Shown here: positions 12,220 to 22,509 of the stretch, piece after piece
How positions within the stretch are numbered: the stretch's first letter is position 1
How the letters are laid out: each line of letters opens with the position of its first letter
From: Morchella semilibera
Lineage: Eukaryota; Ascomycota; Pezizomycetes; Pezizales; Morchellaceae
Reading direction: 5' to 3'
Length of the DNA: 64,000 nt
NCBI GenBank assembly: GCA_009192285.1
Contig: WBVU01000009.1
Location: 248,001 to 312,000, forward strand
Made by a program: the position numbers and the translations under genes
The notes under the pieces: generated by a model
Told to the model about the DNA's origin: nothing
The model's input: only the letters and a program-made list of their open reading frames with translations
Database searches by the model: none

Positions 12220-13750
12220 TCAGCTCTTTAGAGTAAACCCGCAGATACCTGCGGCCGCCCTTGCTATTGAAAACGGGATCGTCGACGCATCCATCATTCC
12301 CGACGCAAACATATCATCTAAAAAGAACGGCAAGCTCCAATACAGCCACATTATCGTCCACAGAAATCCCACGATCTTATGCCAAATTCTCACCTCTACA
12401 TGACCCCCCGTAGCACGGACATACCATGAGACCACTGCTTCCTCAAACAAAATTGCAATGGCTTGGGAAGCGAAGAAGAATATTGTGCCAAGTGGCAGGC
12501 TATGGTGATCCGGACCTAGCATCACTCGTAATGGGAGAGCATGGAATATTCCGGAGAGGGTGAACGTAACGATAAGATGTACAATTGCGCCGTTGGTTTC
12601 ATCGGTAATCCGGAGCGTCCGGACTGTAAACTTGGCATAGGAGCTGAGGGTCTGGTTTTTGTTAGCCTTTGGCATTCAGATGAAATTTAGGGAACTCTAC
12701 TCTACGGATAAGTTTGTGCCAGAAGCAACCCCAGACCCTTCTCACAGTGAAAGCGTCCCAAAGATTTCCATACAATGGTGGCCAGTCCTGCGGCAGATAT
12801 TTGTCAAAAGCACGAAAACAACAACTAGTCCAGATACAACTCACCTCCGGGCGGCTCAAACCCAAGCCGACAAATGTGATCGAGGTCAATAAATGGTTCA
12901 ACTGGATCCCACAAAACATCACATATGCTGCTGCCGCCGTAGTCGCAAAACTCCAGATAAAAGGGTGGTCACTCAGTGGAGTATAATCCCCGCCGATCGA
13001 GCCAACATGCCGGTGTTGCGAAACTAGAAAACTGTGAAGAATGTCATATCCTAGACAGAGTTTAATGAACTGGATAGCATGGCTCTTCACAAAGGCTTTC
13101 CTTGAACGGTATTGCTTTCCCTCAGCGCGTGCGACGCCTTTAACTTGATAGTTCCAGTGTATCCCTTTACCTCGCTCATTAGAGATATCCCGGGATAGAT
13201 AGAGCACGCGAGTCTCACTTACCACGCGGATTAAATATCTGGCCAGCACTCCATTTCAACTTCTTCCACCCAAACATTCCATATCCCAACGCCTCCCCCG
13301 GCTTCTCCCCAATCCTCCAGAACGTTGCTTCCGGAACTGTAAATAACAATCGGTCTATGGTCGCCAAATACGTTGGCCATGCCATCCCTAGGCCATATGT
13401 AATCTGTGGGTCATCGCTGACCCTTTCGGAATGCAGAATCACCGCGCAAGCGACGATGGCTGAAACGAAAACAATTGAGCGTCCGGGGAATGAAGGGGAC
13501 CAGAGTGAGAGTATTTGAATCCCGGGAAGGATCAGAAAGGCAGTTACAGGTGATATCATCATCATCATCTTGCCACTAGGCGGCGCACGCGCGGTGTTTG
13601 GAAGGGGCGTCACGTTGGTATAGGAAGTTAACGCGATTTCTTGGAGGTCTGGGAGATCATGATGCTAGAATTCTTCTGTTGATTAGAGTAGGAGGTACCT
13701 TGTACTGTGTGAACTTGATTCTCGGCACGGAGCGTCATTGGTCCCTGCAT
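12220..13750 (-). CDS. MBOAT_2/wax-synthase-like acyltransferase, 4 exons, 460 aa
   Basis: A membrane-bound O-acyltransferase of the fungal wax-synthase-like class. Relatives acetylate terpenoid or polyketide alcohols in secondary metabolism, but the acceptor here is unknown. Exons are 13750-13706, 13664-13223, 13164-12701 and 12651-12220, with introns of 41, 58 and 49 bp. Family signatures are PRGIHWNYQVKGV, the PPLYGNLWDAFTVRRVWGCFWHKLIRR block and the conserved His in LSGIFHALP, which is the likely catalytic residue. About eight hydrophobic helices are spread along the chain. The third intron (12652-12700, branch GCTAAC) removes an apparent frame clash, so the gene is intact. The first exon (MQGPMTLRAENQVHT) depends on a GTACAAG donor and is the least certain part. 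There are no polyketide or terpene synthases nearby, so it is not visibly part of a cluster. Confidence 0.8.
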
Positions 13751-14063
13751 TTAGGGCCAGTTATACGTTAGGATTCGATGTATGCTCCAGGCACCCACGG
13801 AGAGAAGGCAGTTCCCGTTTGATGGCGATCAGAGAAATTTTGAGTATGCACGGTCCCGAACACCAGCGATGAACCTGAGATGGAATGAATACATGACTGC
13901 CCTAACTTGACCTTTGTAGGTACTAGCGAGTGCTTTTTCTCACATGAAGCATCGTGCGGGCCTGGCTTCCAGAGCTCGCGCCCGCAGAAAGAGATCAAAA
14001 AAAAAATGAGTAGCACAAACATGCCTTTCAGGGCATGCTGTGCTATAATATGAGTAAGTAACT
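13751..14063. other. Intergenic, no gene seen
   Basis: Short stretch between the acyltransferase start and the tRNA. No supported coding frame. Confidence 0.55.
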
Positions 14064-14166
14064 GGTTCCAGAGGGGGTCGAACCCTCGACCTTGGCGTTA
14101 ACATTCCACCCCTGAGACAGAGGTGTGATATTAGCACCACGCGCTAACCAACTGAGCCATGGAACC
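14064..14166 (-). tRNA. tRNA-Ile (anticodon AAU) with intron
   Basis: The acceptor stem pairs GGTTCCA at the 5' end with TGGAACC at the 3' end. The D arm reads GCTCAGTTGGTTAGCGC (A box), the anticodon stem TGGTG pairs with CGCCA around loop CTAATAA, and the T arm GAGGGTTCGACCCCCTC contains the B box. Anticodon AAT decodes AUY after A-to-I editing. About 29 bases (TCACACCTCT...GGAATGTTA) interrupt the gene one base 3' of the anticodon, the standard place for nuclear tRNA introns, leaving a 74-base mature tRNA without CCA. Confidence 0.93.
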
Positions 14167-14653
14167 ATGCGTTATATTTAGATTTAGTGTTATATAAATC
14201 ATTGACCTTTTTATGTGAATCCTGAGACCTATAATAAAGAAGAGATGATTTAGGATACCTACAACTCAAGACTTATTACCATTTCGGTAAAGTAATAGGC
14301 CAAATCTAACTTGGCATAACTAGGCGCATGAATTATTAAAGAAGAGTACTCTAATCTGAATCATGGAACTGACACCCCCCTCACGTGCACCCGGACAGGT
14401 AATCTTGATTGGCTGAGAAGGGTATGGAAGTTGGTTACAACGTAGATCTTTTTATTATGTCAACTGTCCCGGTGCGGGGGAGTGGTGGAGTCGTCTAAGT
14501 GATTGGTCGAACACGAGGGGAAATCGAGAGCTGAAGTCATTTGAAAAGACCGCCCCGTCCCGAATAACAAGGAGAAAGAAAGAGCCCCTTCAAAGTTGTT
14601 CAAAGTGTAATACTTTTATTTCCCAAAAGCCCGAGATCAAACGAACCTCCAAA
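14167..14653. other. 5' flank of ATP-grasp-like gene
   Basis: Contains a CACGTG E-box-like site near 14381 (TCACGTGCACC) and the probable promoter and leader of the gene starting at 14654. No other feature. Confidence 0.5.
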
Positions 14654-16133
14654 ATGAATTCAGAGATCCGTCGGGCTACCAATGACTTTTACCAAGTCGT
14701 ACCAAACCAATTACCCACAAAATCTGAATACAACGCCCACCTTAATCGGCTACTGGAATCACTCCATACCTCGAACCCTCAGCTTGACCCAAAATACATC
14801 TCACCCCTCAGTCCATACACCTTCCATACACCTCCTGCTCGGGTAGCGGAGTTGAAGCGACTCCAATCGGCTCTTCATGCTGCATTATTAGCTATAATCA
14901 ACAATTGGTGGTCTACGCCCAGGTATCAACAAGCAATTCCAGTTACGCCAAAAGTAGAACGCGTTCTCAGAGCTCTAGATGCTCATCGGCCATATAAAAG
15001 TGTCGGATGCTACCGCCCCGATTTCCTCGTTCCCCAGAAGGATGATGGGCCACTACAGATCTGCGAAATCAACGGCAGGTTCATGTTCAACGGTTACCTA
15101 ATCCTGTTATTTACGGGTGCATATTTCGATAATAACCACAGTGATGAGGATATAAGACGCTTTCAGAAGCAGAGCACAGTACAGGATGTGAGTTATCCAG
15201 AAATAGTTAGATTTTGGCCGTATCAGTAGTTGATAATAAACACCTAACTAGGTCAGATCAGCATATTCTCAGTTGTTTGATGCGACCAAACCGGTGGTCT
15301 TGTTAAAAATGCGAGAGCCCGGATGGGATGTCCATTTCTTGCCCTATATATGCAATGAAACCCGTATGGTGGAACCCAAGAGCTTGAAGCTTATTCCATG
15401 CAACAGTTCCCCCTCGGGCTACACTCTAGCGGATGACATCGGCATAATTGAGCAGATAGCCCTAGAGTTGCATCAAGATGAGCTCAATTCTATTGATGAG
15501 CAGGTCCTCCTTGAGATTGGAATACGATGTCATAATGACCTGCGTACTGTTTTCTTCGTCCACGACAAACGCATGTTGGGTCTAATTTCCCAGGAACTCG
15601 ATAACCTCGTGGAATCGGGGGCCTTTGCTAGGGATCAGGCAGCTATACTTCGTCGTGGAATTTTAGAAACACACCTTCCGGGTTCTGAATCGTTCCAGAA
15701 AATCGTGAAAGAGCCACAAAATAAGGATATATGGTTGATAAAGCCGTGTCTATCTGGGGGGGGTGACGGAATCATCTTTGGTAAAAATGTTACCGAAGAT
15801 ACTTGGAAAGCCTTGCTCAATTCAAAACTCAAAGATCACCACCACCTTTCCGGATATCTGTCTAAATCCTCCTCCCAATCGCACTTCATCATTCAAAGGT
15901 ACCTCTATCAGCGAAGGTTTAGATTCATCGTTAAGCCGGAAAGCACGGGGGGCGAACCTCGGATCGTCAACTGGTTGACAGTTGGGGGCATGATGTGTTT
16001 AAACAACACATTTTTAAAGCCAGGGTGGAGGACTTCCTCATCGGAGATAACTGGCCGAATCTCTGACAGTGAGCTGCTATATTCTGTTACGAGCATTGAG
16101 GAACCTGAAGAACTCCCCGGGGGTGACCAGTAG
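14654..16133 (+). CDS. ATP-grasp-like protein, fungal family, 2 exons, 471 aa
   Basis: Exons 14654-15187 and 15252-16133 are separated by a 64-bp phase-0 intron (GTGAGT...CTAACTAG). The middle contains CYRPDFLVPQKDDGPLQICE then INGRFMFNG, and the C-terminal half has DIWLIKPCLSGGGDGIIFGKN, a glycine-rich nucleotide-loop pattern, followed by FIIQRYLYQRRFRFIVKP. These are the arrangements of an ATP-grasp-type ligase fold as seen in fungal glutathionylspermidine-synthase/circularly permuted ATP-grasp-like hypothetical proteins. That predicts ATP-dependent carboxylate-amine ligation, with unknown substrates. The start ATG follows a leader with AACCTCCAAA directly upstream. There are no linked partners. 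Fold assignment is moderate; specific function is unknown. Confidence 0.72.
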
Positions 16134-17375
16134 AGCTTGCCAAAGTAGCTATAGTGTATCCGACTAAGGCCCTTCCTGCATCCGACGCAGTGTTTGTAGT
16201 CACAGGAGATCAAAAAGCTCTTGAATGACGAAGTTTGAAGGGCTGTTGATATCTGGGTTTATTTATGCTGATGCTTTTTGTGATGGGTATACGTAGTGGA
16301 CCGGGTCATTTGTATGGGTTGGGTCAGACATAGATGGATGTAAGCGGAGGCCCCACCAAATACATACATACATGTATACATGCAGGTACATGTAAACCTA
16401 TATTTCTTTCCCCCTAACACTCTAGGTAGCGAAATTACAAGCGACGTCTATTTCCCTTTTTCCCACTTTCTTATTTCTTTTAAAAAGAAAGTTTTTACGC
16501 TGCCTCCTGTAAGGCCTAGGGGGAGATGAGCCTTTGCCATAACCAGCTTCTGGTTGCAATATGCATCAATCGTACCAGGAAGTTCGTCACAGGAATGTGT
16601 GTCACTCGATATAGGAGCTGTAAATGTGGGAAAGTCTTAGAGTGATATTCATATAGTTTCTAGGAGTCTCCCAATTGAATGTGCACTGCCTAGGACTGTT
16701 CTCCAGCATTCGTGTCATTACCATTAGGATACGGTAGGTTTCGATGATTAAAGTACATGCAGTATAGTCCTGCATGTACATGTAGTTACTTGACATTATT
16801 GATTCTCGTATTGCCAACTTCTCTCTCCACCAGACCAAACAACAAAAACAAGATCCCAAAGCACACAACCACATACACACAGCTCATGGTGTGTTGATTT
16901 CTCCACGTATGTACATACATGTACGTAACGCGTCATAATATATACTAACAAAAGGTGAATCAATCATCAATCAGTATATTCTATAGCTCAGGACAAAGAA
17001 ATAAATACTAGAGCTACGGTCTCAAAAGCGGGCATGGACACTTTTAAAATGCTAATGGGCATGATATTGGTACTGTAAGCCGTTCGTTACAGAGTTTGCG
17101 GTGGGTCAAAGCATGGTGAGGCATTAATCGAGTGACCATCTATGACTTAAGCAATGTAGTGATCGAAGCTCCTCCTTGTCTATAGCAATAATCTAGCTGC
17201 TAAGCCTTTACTTGCATTATCAAATTCCTGCACAACTATACTACGTAGTAGTTGTAGCTAAGCTTAACAATTCATAGAGCCATCTATTACCATTTTATAC
17301 ACTACATACAGATTTTTAAGATTTTATAAACTAACACCTGGAATAGTCCAACACCAAGAGTACTATCTTTTAAGC
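16134..17375. other. Convergent intergenic region with palindromes
   Basis: Between two convergent 3' ends. It contains TACATGTA copies at about 16372, 16389, 16778 and 16917, and an inverted repeat GTACATGCAG / CTGCATGTAC (about 16752-16780). No coding frame is supported. Confidence 0.6.
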
Positions 17376-18119
17376 TTATTTACTCTTCTTCCCCTCAGCC
17401 GCCATCTCCCTCCCCACCCTCGCCGCTTCCTCCTCAAACCTCTTGGCGCATCTCCACCCCTCAAACGCACATGTAAACAACCACTTCATCCATGGCCCCG
17501 TCCACTTCCACCCCGGTAACCTATCGACTTGGTGCTTTCTAAGCTTGTCATTCATATTCATGACATCTCTACTCTTCTTTACCAATATCGCGGCGTGGAC
17601 CAACACCACCGCGTTGAGCTTCCACTCGGGATCAAATAGTATCCTAAGAGCCTCCGGCTCGTACTTGATTTGCACAAATATGAGGACGGTCAACGCCACA
17701 AACTGTAGGATCGCCAGCCACCCCATATAATTATCTGGTGGAAGGTATCTTGTGACAATGATATCACTGCGGCCTTCATTGCGGCGGGTAGCCTCTTCCT
17801 CCATCTCGCGAATGCGCGCAGCGCAGATGGTCTCCCATTCATATTGTTCCTTTTCAGAGGCGGAATCTGGGGGGATTGAGGGTAGAGGAGGGGTGAAGTT
17901 GATGGTGGCGGTACGTGGAAGAGGATTAGCCCAAGGTTCACGCAAGGGTTGCTCATAGGTAACGGTCATCGACTTTGGGGTAATTTTTGTGACGATAGGC
18001 TTGAGAGGTTGAAAGGCGCCATCGTAAAATGTGAGGAGGGAGGAGAGGTATTTTTCTGGTAGCTGAAGAATGATGTTTCGCACGGGGATTGGGTGTTGGA
18101 TGAGTGTTGTGGGATCCAT
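17376..18119 (-). CDS. Single-exon membrane protein, possible DUF2470 relative, 247 aa
   Basis: An intronless frame starting at the first real ATG (MDPTTLIQHPIPVRNIIL, 18119). Upstream sense codons in the same frame lack an ATG. Residues 1-100 form a soluble alpha/beta part, then comes a stretch of acidic and basic residues (EMEEEATRRNEGRSD), IIVTRYLPPDNYMGW, a hydrophobic helix (LAILQFVALTVLIFVQI) and a second hydrophobic patch around LNAVVLVHAAILVKK. The tail is Lys/Arg/Glu-rich and ends AEGKKSK. The block SDIIVTRYLPP ahead of a membrane helix recalls fungal DUF2470 (haem-utilisation-like) membrane proteins, but the usual HMNEDH motif is not seen, so the link is tentative. The location may be an organelle membrane; function is unknown. 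Confidence 0.65.
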   Translation of the reverse strand: MDPTTLIQHPIPVRNIILQLPEKYLSSLLTFYDGAFQPLKPIVTKITPKSMTVTYEQPLREPWANPLPRTATINFTPPLPSIPPDSASEKEQYEWETICAARIREMEEEATRRNEGRSDIIVTRYLPPDNYMGWLAILQFVALTVLIFVQIKYEPEALRILFDPEWKLNAVVLVHAAILVKKSRDVMNMNDKLRKHQVDRLPGWKWTGPWMKWLFTCAFEGWRCAKRFEEEAARVGREMAAEGKKSK

Positions 18120-18509
18120 TACTGGGTTTTTGAATTGAGATGGGGATGGACAGCTAGCAGTCGATGCAAGGGACGAATAAATATTATATAGTGTATGCAA
18201 AAAAAATTGACAGAGCTGACAGACAGAAAACAGGATAGGGGAGGAGAAAAAAACAGAACAGATCTCTTGAAAAGTACATGTAGGTACATGTATTTAATGT
18301 GGGTTCCGCTAACTCCTGGTAAAATAACAGCCTATCGCCAAGGTTCTTTTTTTTTAATATCATACTGGCCAAGACCACACGTGGGGTCCAGCGGGGGCAG
18401 CGATTGGCACTCCCCAACCACATCTGTCCTGTGTCGCTACTCGGTACATGTAGTTATCTCTACTGTGATACAACAGTAACAACTGCTTCCTTTTTTTTTT
18501 TTTTTTTTT
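18120..18509. other. Intergenic with 21-base T tract
   Basis: Holds TACATGTA at 18275-18282, 18286-18293 and about 18445, and a long T tract (about 18491-18511) directly downstream of the acyltransferase stop on its template-sense side. Confidence 0.55.
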
Positions 18510-19801
18510 TTACATAAGTGGACCAGTTTCCCACGCCTCCCTCTCAAGCTTCATAAGCGCTGCCTGTTTGTGCGGGAAAGCAAACTCTTTTTCTTTGTAG
18601 AAGCCGGCTTCGGTTAGGTACTTGATAAACCTGCACGTAGAAGTAGATGATATTTAGCTCTGACCTAACCACTGCACTTTGTCTCATTGGGAGATTGATA
18701 TGATGATAGTAATAGTAGTAATGGGGAAACACTTACTTTTCATTATCGACTCTTGGTTCTAGCATCACGGTCTGCGTCCTTGGATCATCCAGAAACATAT
18801 CTATATAACATCAATCAGTATCGCCACAACCATTGCCACCACTGCTGCAGCCCCAGAACTCACTCACAATGCACTAAGCTTGAAATCCAAACGCCCACCC
18901 TATGAGGCCCCCTAAACTTCTGCTCCCCTACCAAACAGTGTACACCCCTTTCCCACGGCCCGCATCCGGTCGCAAACTTGCCCAGGTTATCTTCCTTAAC
19001 CCAATACACCTCAAAATACCCAAAGGGTTCATCACCCCAGCACCCAATCACAGGGTAGCAATGATTACTCTCTAGTCCTTTCTTCAGGAACCCTCGTGTC
19101 TTTTCTACATCCCCACCATCCTCACCCCAGAATTCGGCAACCCGTGGATCGTTCATCCATCGGTGAACCAGCTCCGCATCAGTCACTGCGGAGGCTAGGC
19201 GAAAACTGATGAATTCCTGCAACGAAGGAATCCACCGCTTGTAGAGTATTCCCTGATGTGGGCGTGGGCGAAGTGGATGACGAATTCCATTGGTAACGGT
19301 GTATTCGAGTGGCTTAGGGAAGGAGGGGCGTCCGTGAACAGCCTCCCAGGGGACCTGCCAGAAAGACGAACGGGCGGCATAGACCTGAACCTCAGCGGTC
19401 GGCGACGAGGAGGTGTATGAGAGCAGCCCTACTGTCGCTGCACGCTCTATGTTTTCTAGGCTAGAGAATAGCCCGGTAGTGGTGTCGATATTGACAATCC
19501 AGGGTTTCCTTGGGTCTTTTTTTGCGGCAGGTTTGGGCGCGGGGTGGCAGAAGTACCAGTAGAGGGCTAGCCACAGTCTGTAAATTGCTGGAGATTGGTC
19601 GTCATCGTGACAGAAAAAGGTGATTGTGTCAGAGGTGGCAGATGGAAAGTCGGTTGACGAGCCATGGGTTACCTTTATGGAGCCCCTTGGGGCTGACGCG
19701 ACAGAAAAGTTGAGGTGCGAGGATGCATCTTTGAGGATAATGAGTGTTTGGCCATCAGGGAGGTGGAGATTTGAGCCTGCACATGCGGTCGGGGAAGCCA
19801 T
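18510..19801 (-). CDS. Siderophore biosynthesis N-acyltransferase (SidF/SidL-like), 3 exons, 372 aa
   Basis: Predicted to acylate N5-hydroxyornithine (acetyl or anhydromevalonyl transfer) in hydroxamate siderophore synthesis. It is a GNAT-fold enzyme with the IucB/AlcB-type domain. Exons 19801-18868, 18800-18737 and 18630-18510 join through introns of 67 and 106 bp. Conserved family blocks are HRWMNDPRVAEFWGE, YPVIGCWGDEPFGYFEVYW, RGVHCLVGEQKFRGPHRV, the DDPRTQTVMLEPRVDNEK segment across exon 2, and FPHKQAALMKLEREAWE near the C-terminus. The chain is shorter than typical SidF (about 460 aa). It ends GPLM, so it has no PTS1 peroxisomal signal, which favours a cytosolic SidL-like role. Two perfect iron-type GATA sites lie 323 and 385 bp upstream. 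No other siderophore genes are adjacent. Confidence 0.85.
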
Positions 19802-20720
19802 TGTGTTTTCTTTTGAGCCGTGCGTGGTTTACTGGATAACTGGTAGATAGATAGTAAGCAAGTAGTACATAAGTACTTATATGTAAGGCATCAGTATGAA
19901 ATATTGCAAGTACCTACGGATGTAGTATGTATTTCATTCAAAAAGCGCAATTGCAAACTTTGACCCGTACTCCCCCGTATTTAAATACCCCGCCCTTTTG
20001 CCTTTAACCAATGGAGTAATGCTTTCAGGGATTCTCTAGACCCTCAAGGAGATGAAGAAGGAAAAAAGATGGACTCTTCTCAAGAAACGGTAATGGTAGA
20101 TTTATCATTACCACTAACTGGTTTTATCAGATCGTACGATAATCAATAAAATACCTCATTCAAGTGGGGGGGAAAATTTGATCTGATCTGATAATGATAT
20201 GTAACTAGCTTTTTCCTGGGCTAGTTTCACCCCCACGTTAAGCTCCCTCTCGCCCCCGCAAATCACGGACTGAGATAAGGGGCAAACGCCACAAGTAGCA
20301 CTGTAGCAGTAACTCACTCAAACCATTTGTCATTCTTAATCCGTTTACATGTAGGCAGATTTGCTTATTGAGAAGAGTACATGTAATATCCATGTACTAT
20401 ATGCATCAGAGATGTTTTAAGGGGGGAACCATCCAAATCTATTTTTATGACATCCAGCGTAGGGGGGGGTTTTTTTTTTTTTTACAATGGAACCCTTTTC
20501 ATCGAACCGTGCGGGAGCTGTGCGCTACAAATTTAAGGCTACATCATGAGCTGATATTCAAAAATGTGAGAGAACGATATGGAGCTCTTTTATTCGGTCA
20601 CAGTACACAAGAAAGGAAAAAACGCAAACAAAAGCCCAAACACCAATCAGCCAAACAAAAATACAAGTATTTATCAAACATAAAATCAATCTTCATTATC
20701 CCACTCTAATTCACACCCAT
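19802..20720. other. Siderophore gene promoter and ubiquitin 3' flank
   Basis: The left part is the promoter of the siderophore acyltransferase, with several GATA cores as well as the two full sites listed separately. The right part is the polyubiquitin 3' flank. TACATGTA occurs at about 20347 and 20378. Confidence 0.55.
20124..20194 (-). promoter_or_regulatory. Paired ATCTGATAA sites (SreA/Sre1-type iron GATA factor)
   Basis: TTATCAGAT at 20124-20132 and ATCTGATAA at 20186-20194 are the same 9-mer in opposite orientations. Both fit ATCWGATAA, the site preferred by the fungal iron-responsive GATA repressors. About one such 9-mer is expected by chance in 64 kb, yet two lie within 71 bp in front of a siderophore gene. 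A third copy at 47675-47683 shows that the motif is not exclusive. Confidence 0.65.
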
Positions 20721-21963
<1,243 letters not shown>

Positions 21964-22361
21964 AGTTGTGTGGTGTTTGTATGAAGTTTAGAGAAGTTTG
22001 TTTGAAGATTATAGTGGGGGGGATGGTTTGGGGATAAGGTGAGATAGGGGGAAGAAGTTGATGTTCGAGAGATGTGGGAAGAGAGGAAGAGGGAGTGGGA
22101 GTGGGATGGGTTTTAAGAGTTGTAGAAATATGTGGCTGGGCTCAGACCTCTTCTATGGTATTCGTAATTCAGACTCACAGGTTTGTGGCTTAATAAGCCA
22201 TGATTCATAGAATAACCCCGAATGATCGAGAGGCAACCCATAAACAACCATACTAATCTACTATTTAGATTATATTTACTCAGTAGGGAAATACAGGTAG
22301 GTTCTTCCTTAAGCTTCCTTAAGCTTCGCTATGCAGGCGGGACAGTCTGAAAAGTAGGGTA

Positions 22362-22509
22362 TCCCTTAGCCTGTCAATGCTGACCCCCCTATAACAGAGG
22401 AATTAAATTTGTATTGAAGATCTATTATTTGATAAGGGGATCTGTTAGTAAAGCCACACAAAATTTGCTTCTTCTGGGGAGGTCAGCATTTTACCGACAG
22501 ACTAAGGGA
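22362..22509. mobile_element. MITE-like inverted-repeat element, 148 bp, TA-flanked
   Basis: The left end begins TCCCTTAGCCTGTC then AATGCTGACC; the reverse complement of the right end begins TCCCTTAGTCTGTC then, after a small insertion, AATGCTGACC. TA lies immediately outside both ends (22360-22361 and 22510-22511). Ends of about 25-33 bp with a TA target duplication fit a non-autonomous Tc1/mariner-class element. It differs in sequence from the element at 8595. Confidence 0.6.

Noticed and set aside
12640-12710. Apparent frameshift in the MBOAT_2 acyltransferase
   Set aside because: A 49-bp intron (12652-12700) with a GCTAAC branch and CCAG acceptor joins the two frames cleanly.
16743-16790. 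Inverted repeat GTACATGCAG/CTGCATGTAC as a possible terminator
   Set aside because: Hairpin terminators are not expected for RNA polymerase II. It is better seen as part of the ACATGT palindrome family.
20368-20709. 113-codon plus-strand frame downstream of polyubiquitin
   Set aside because: Lys-rich, low-complexity 3' flank running through a T tract; no family features.
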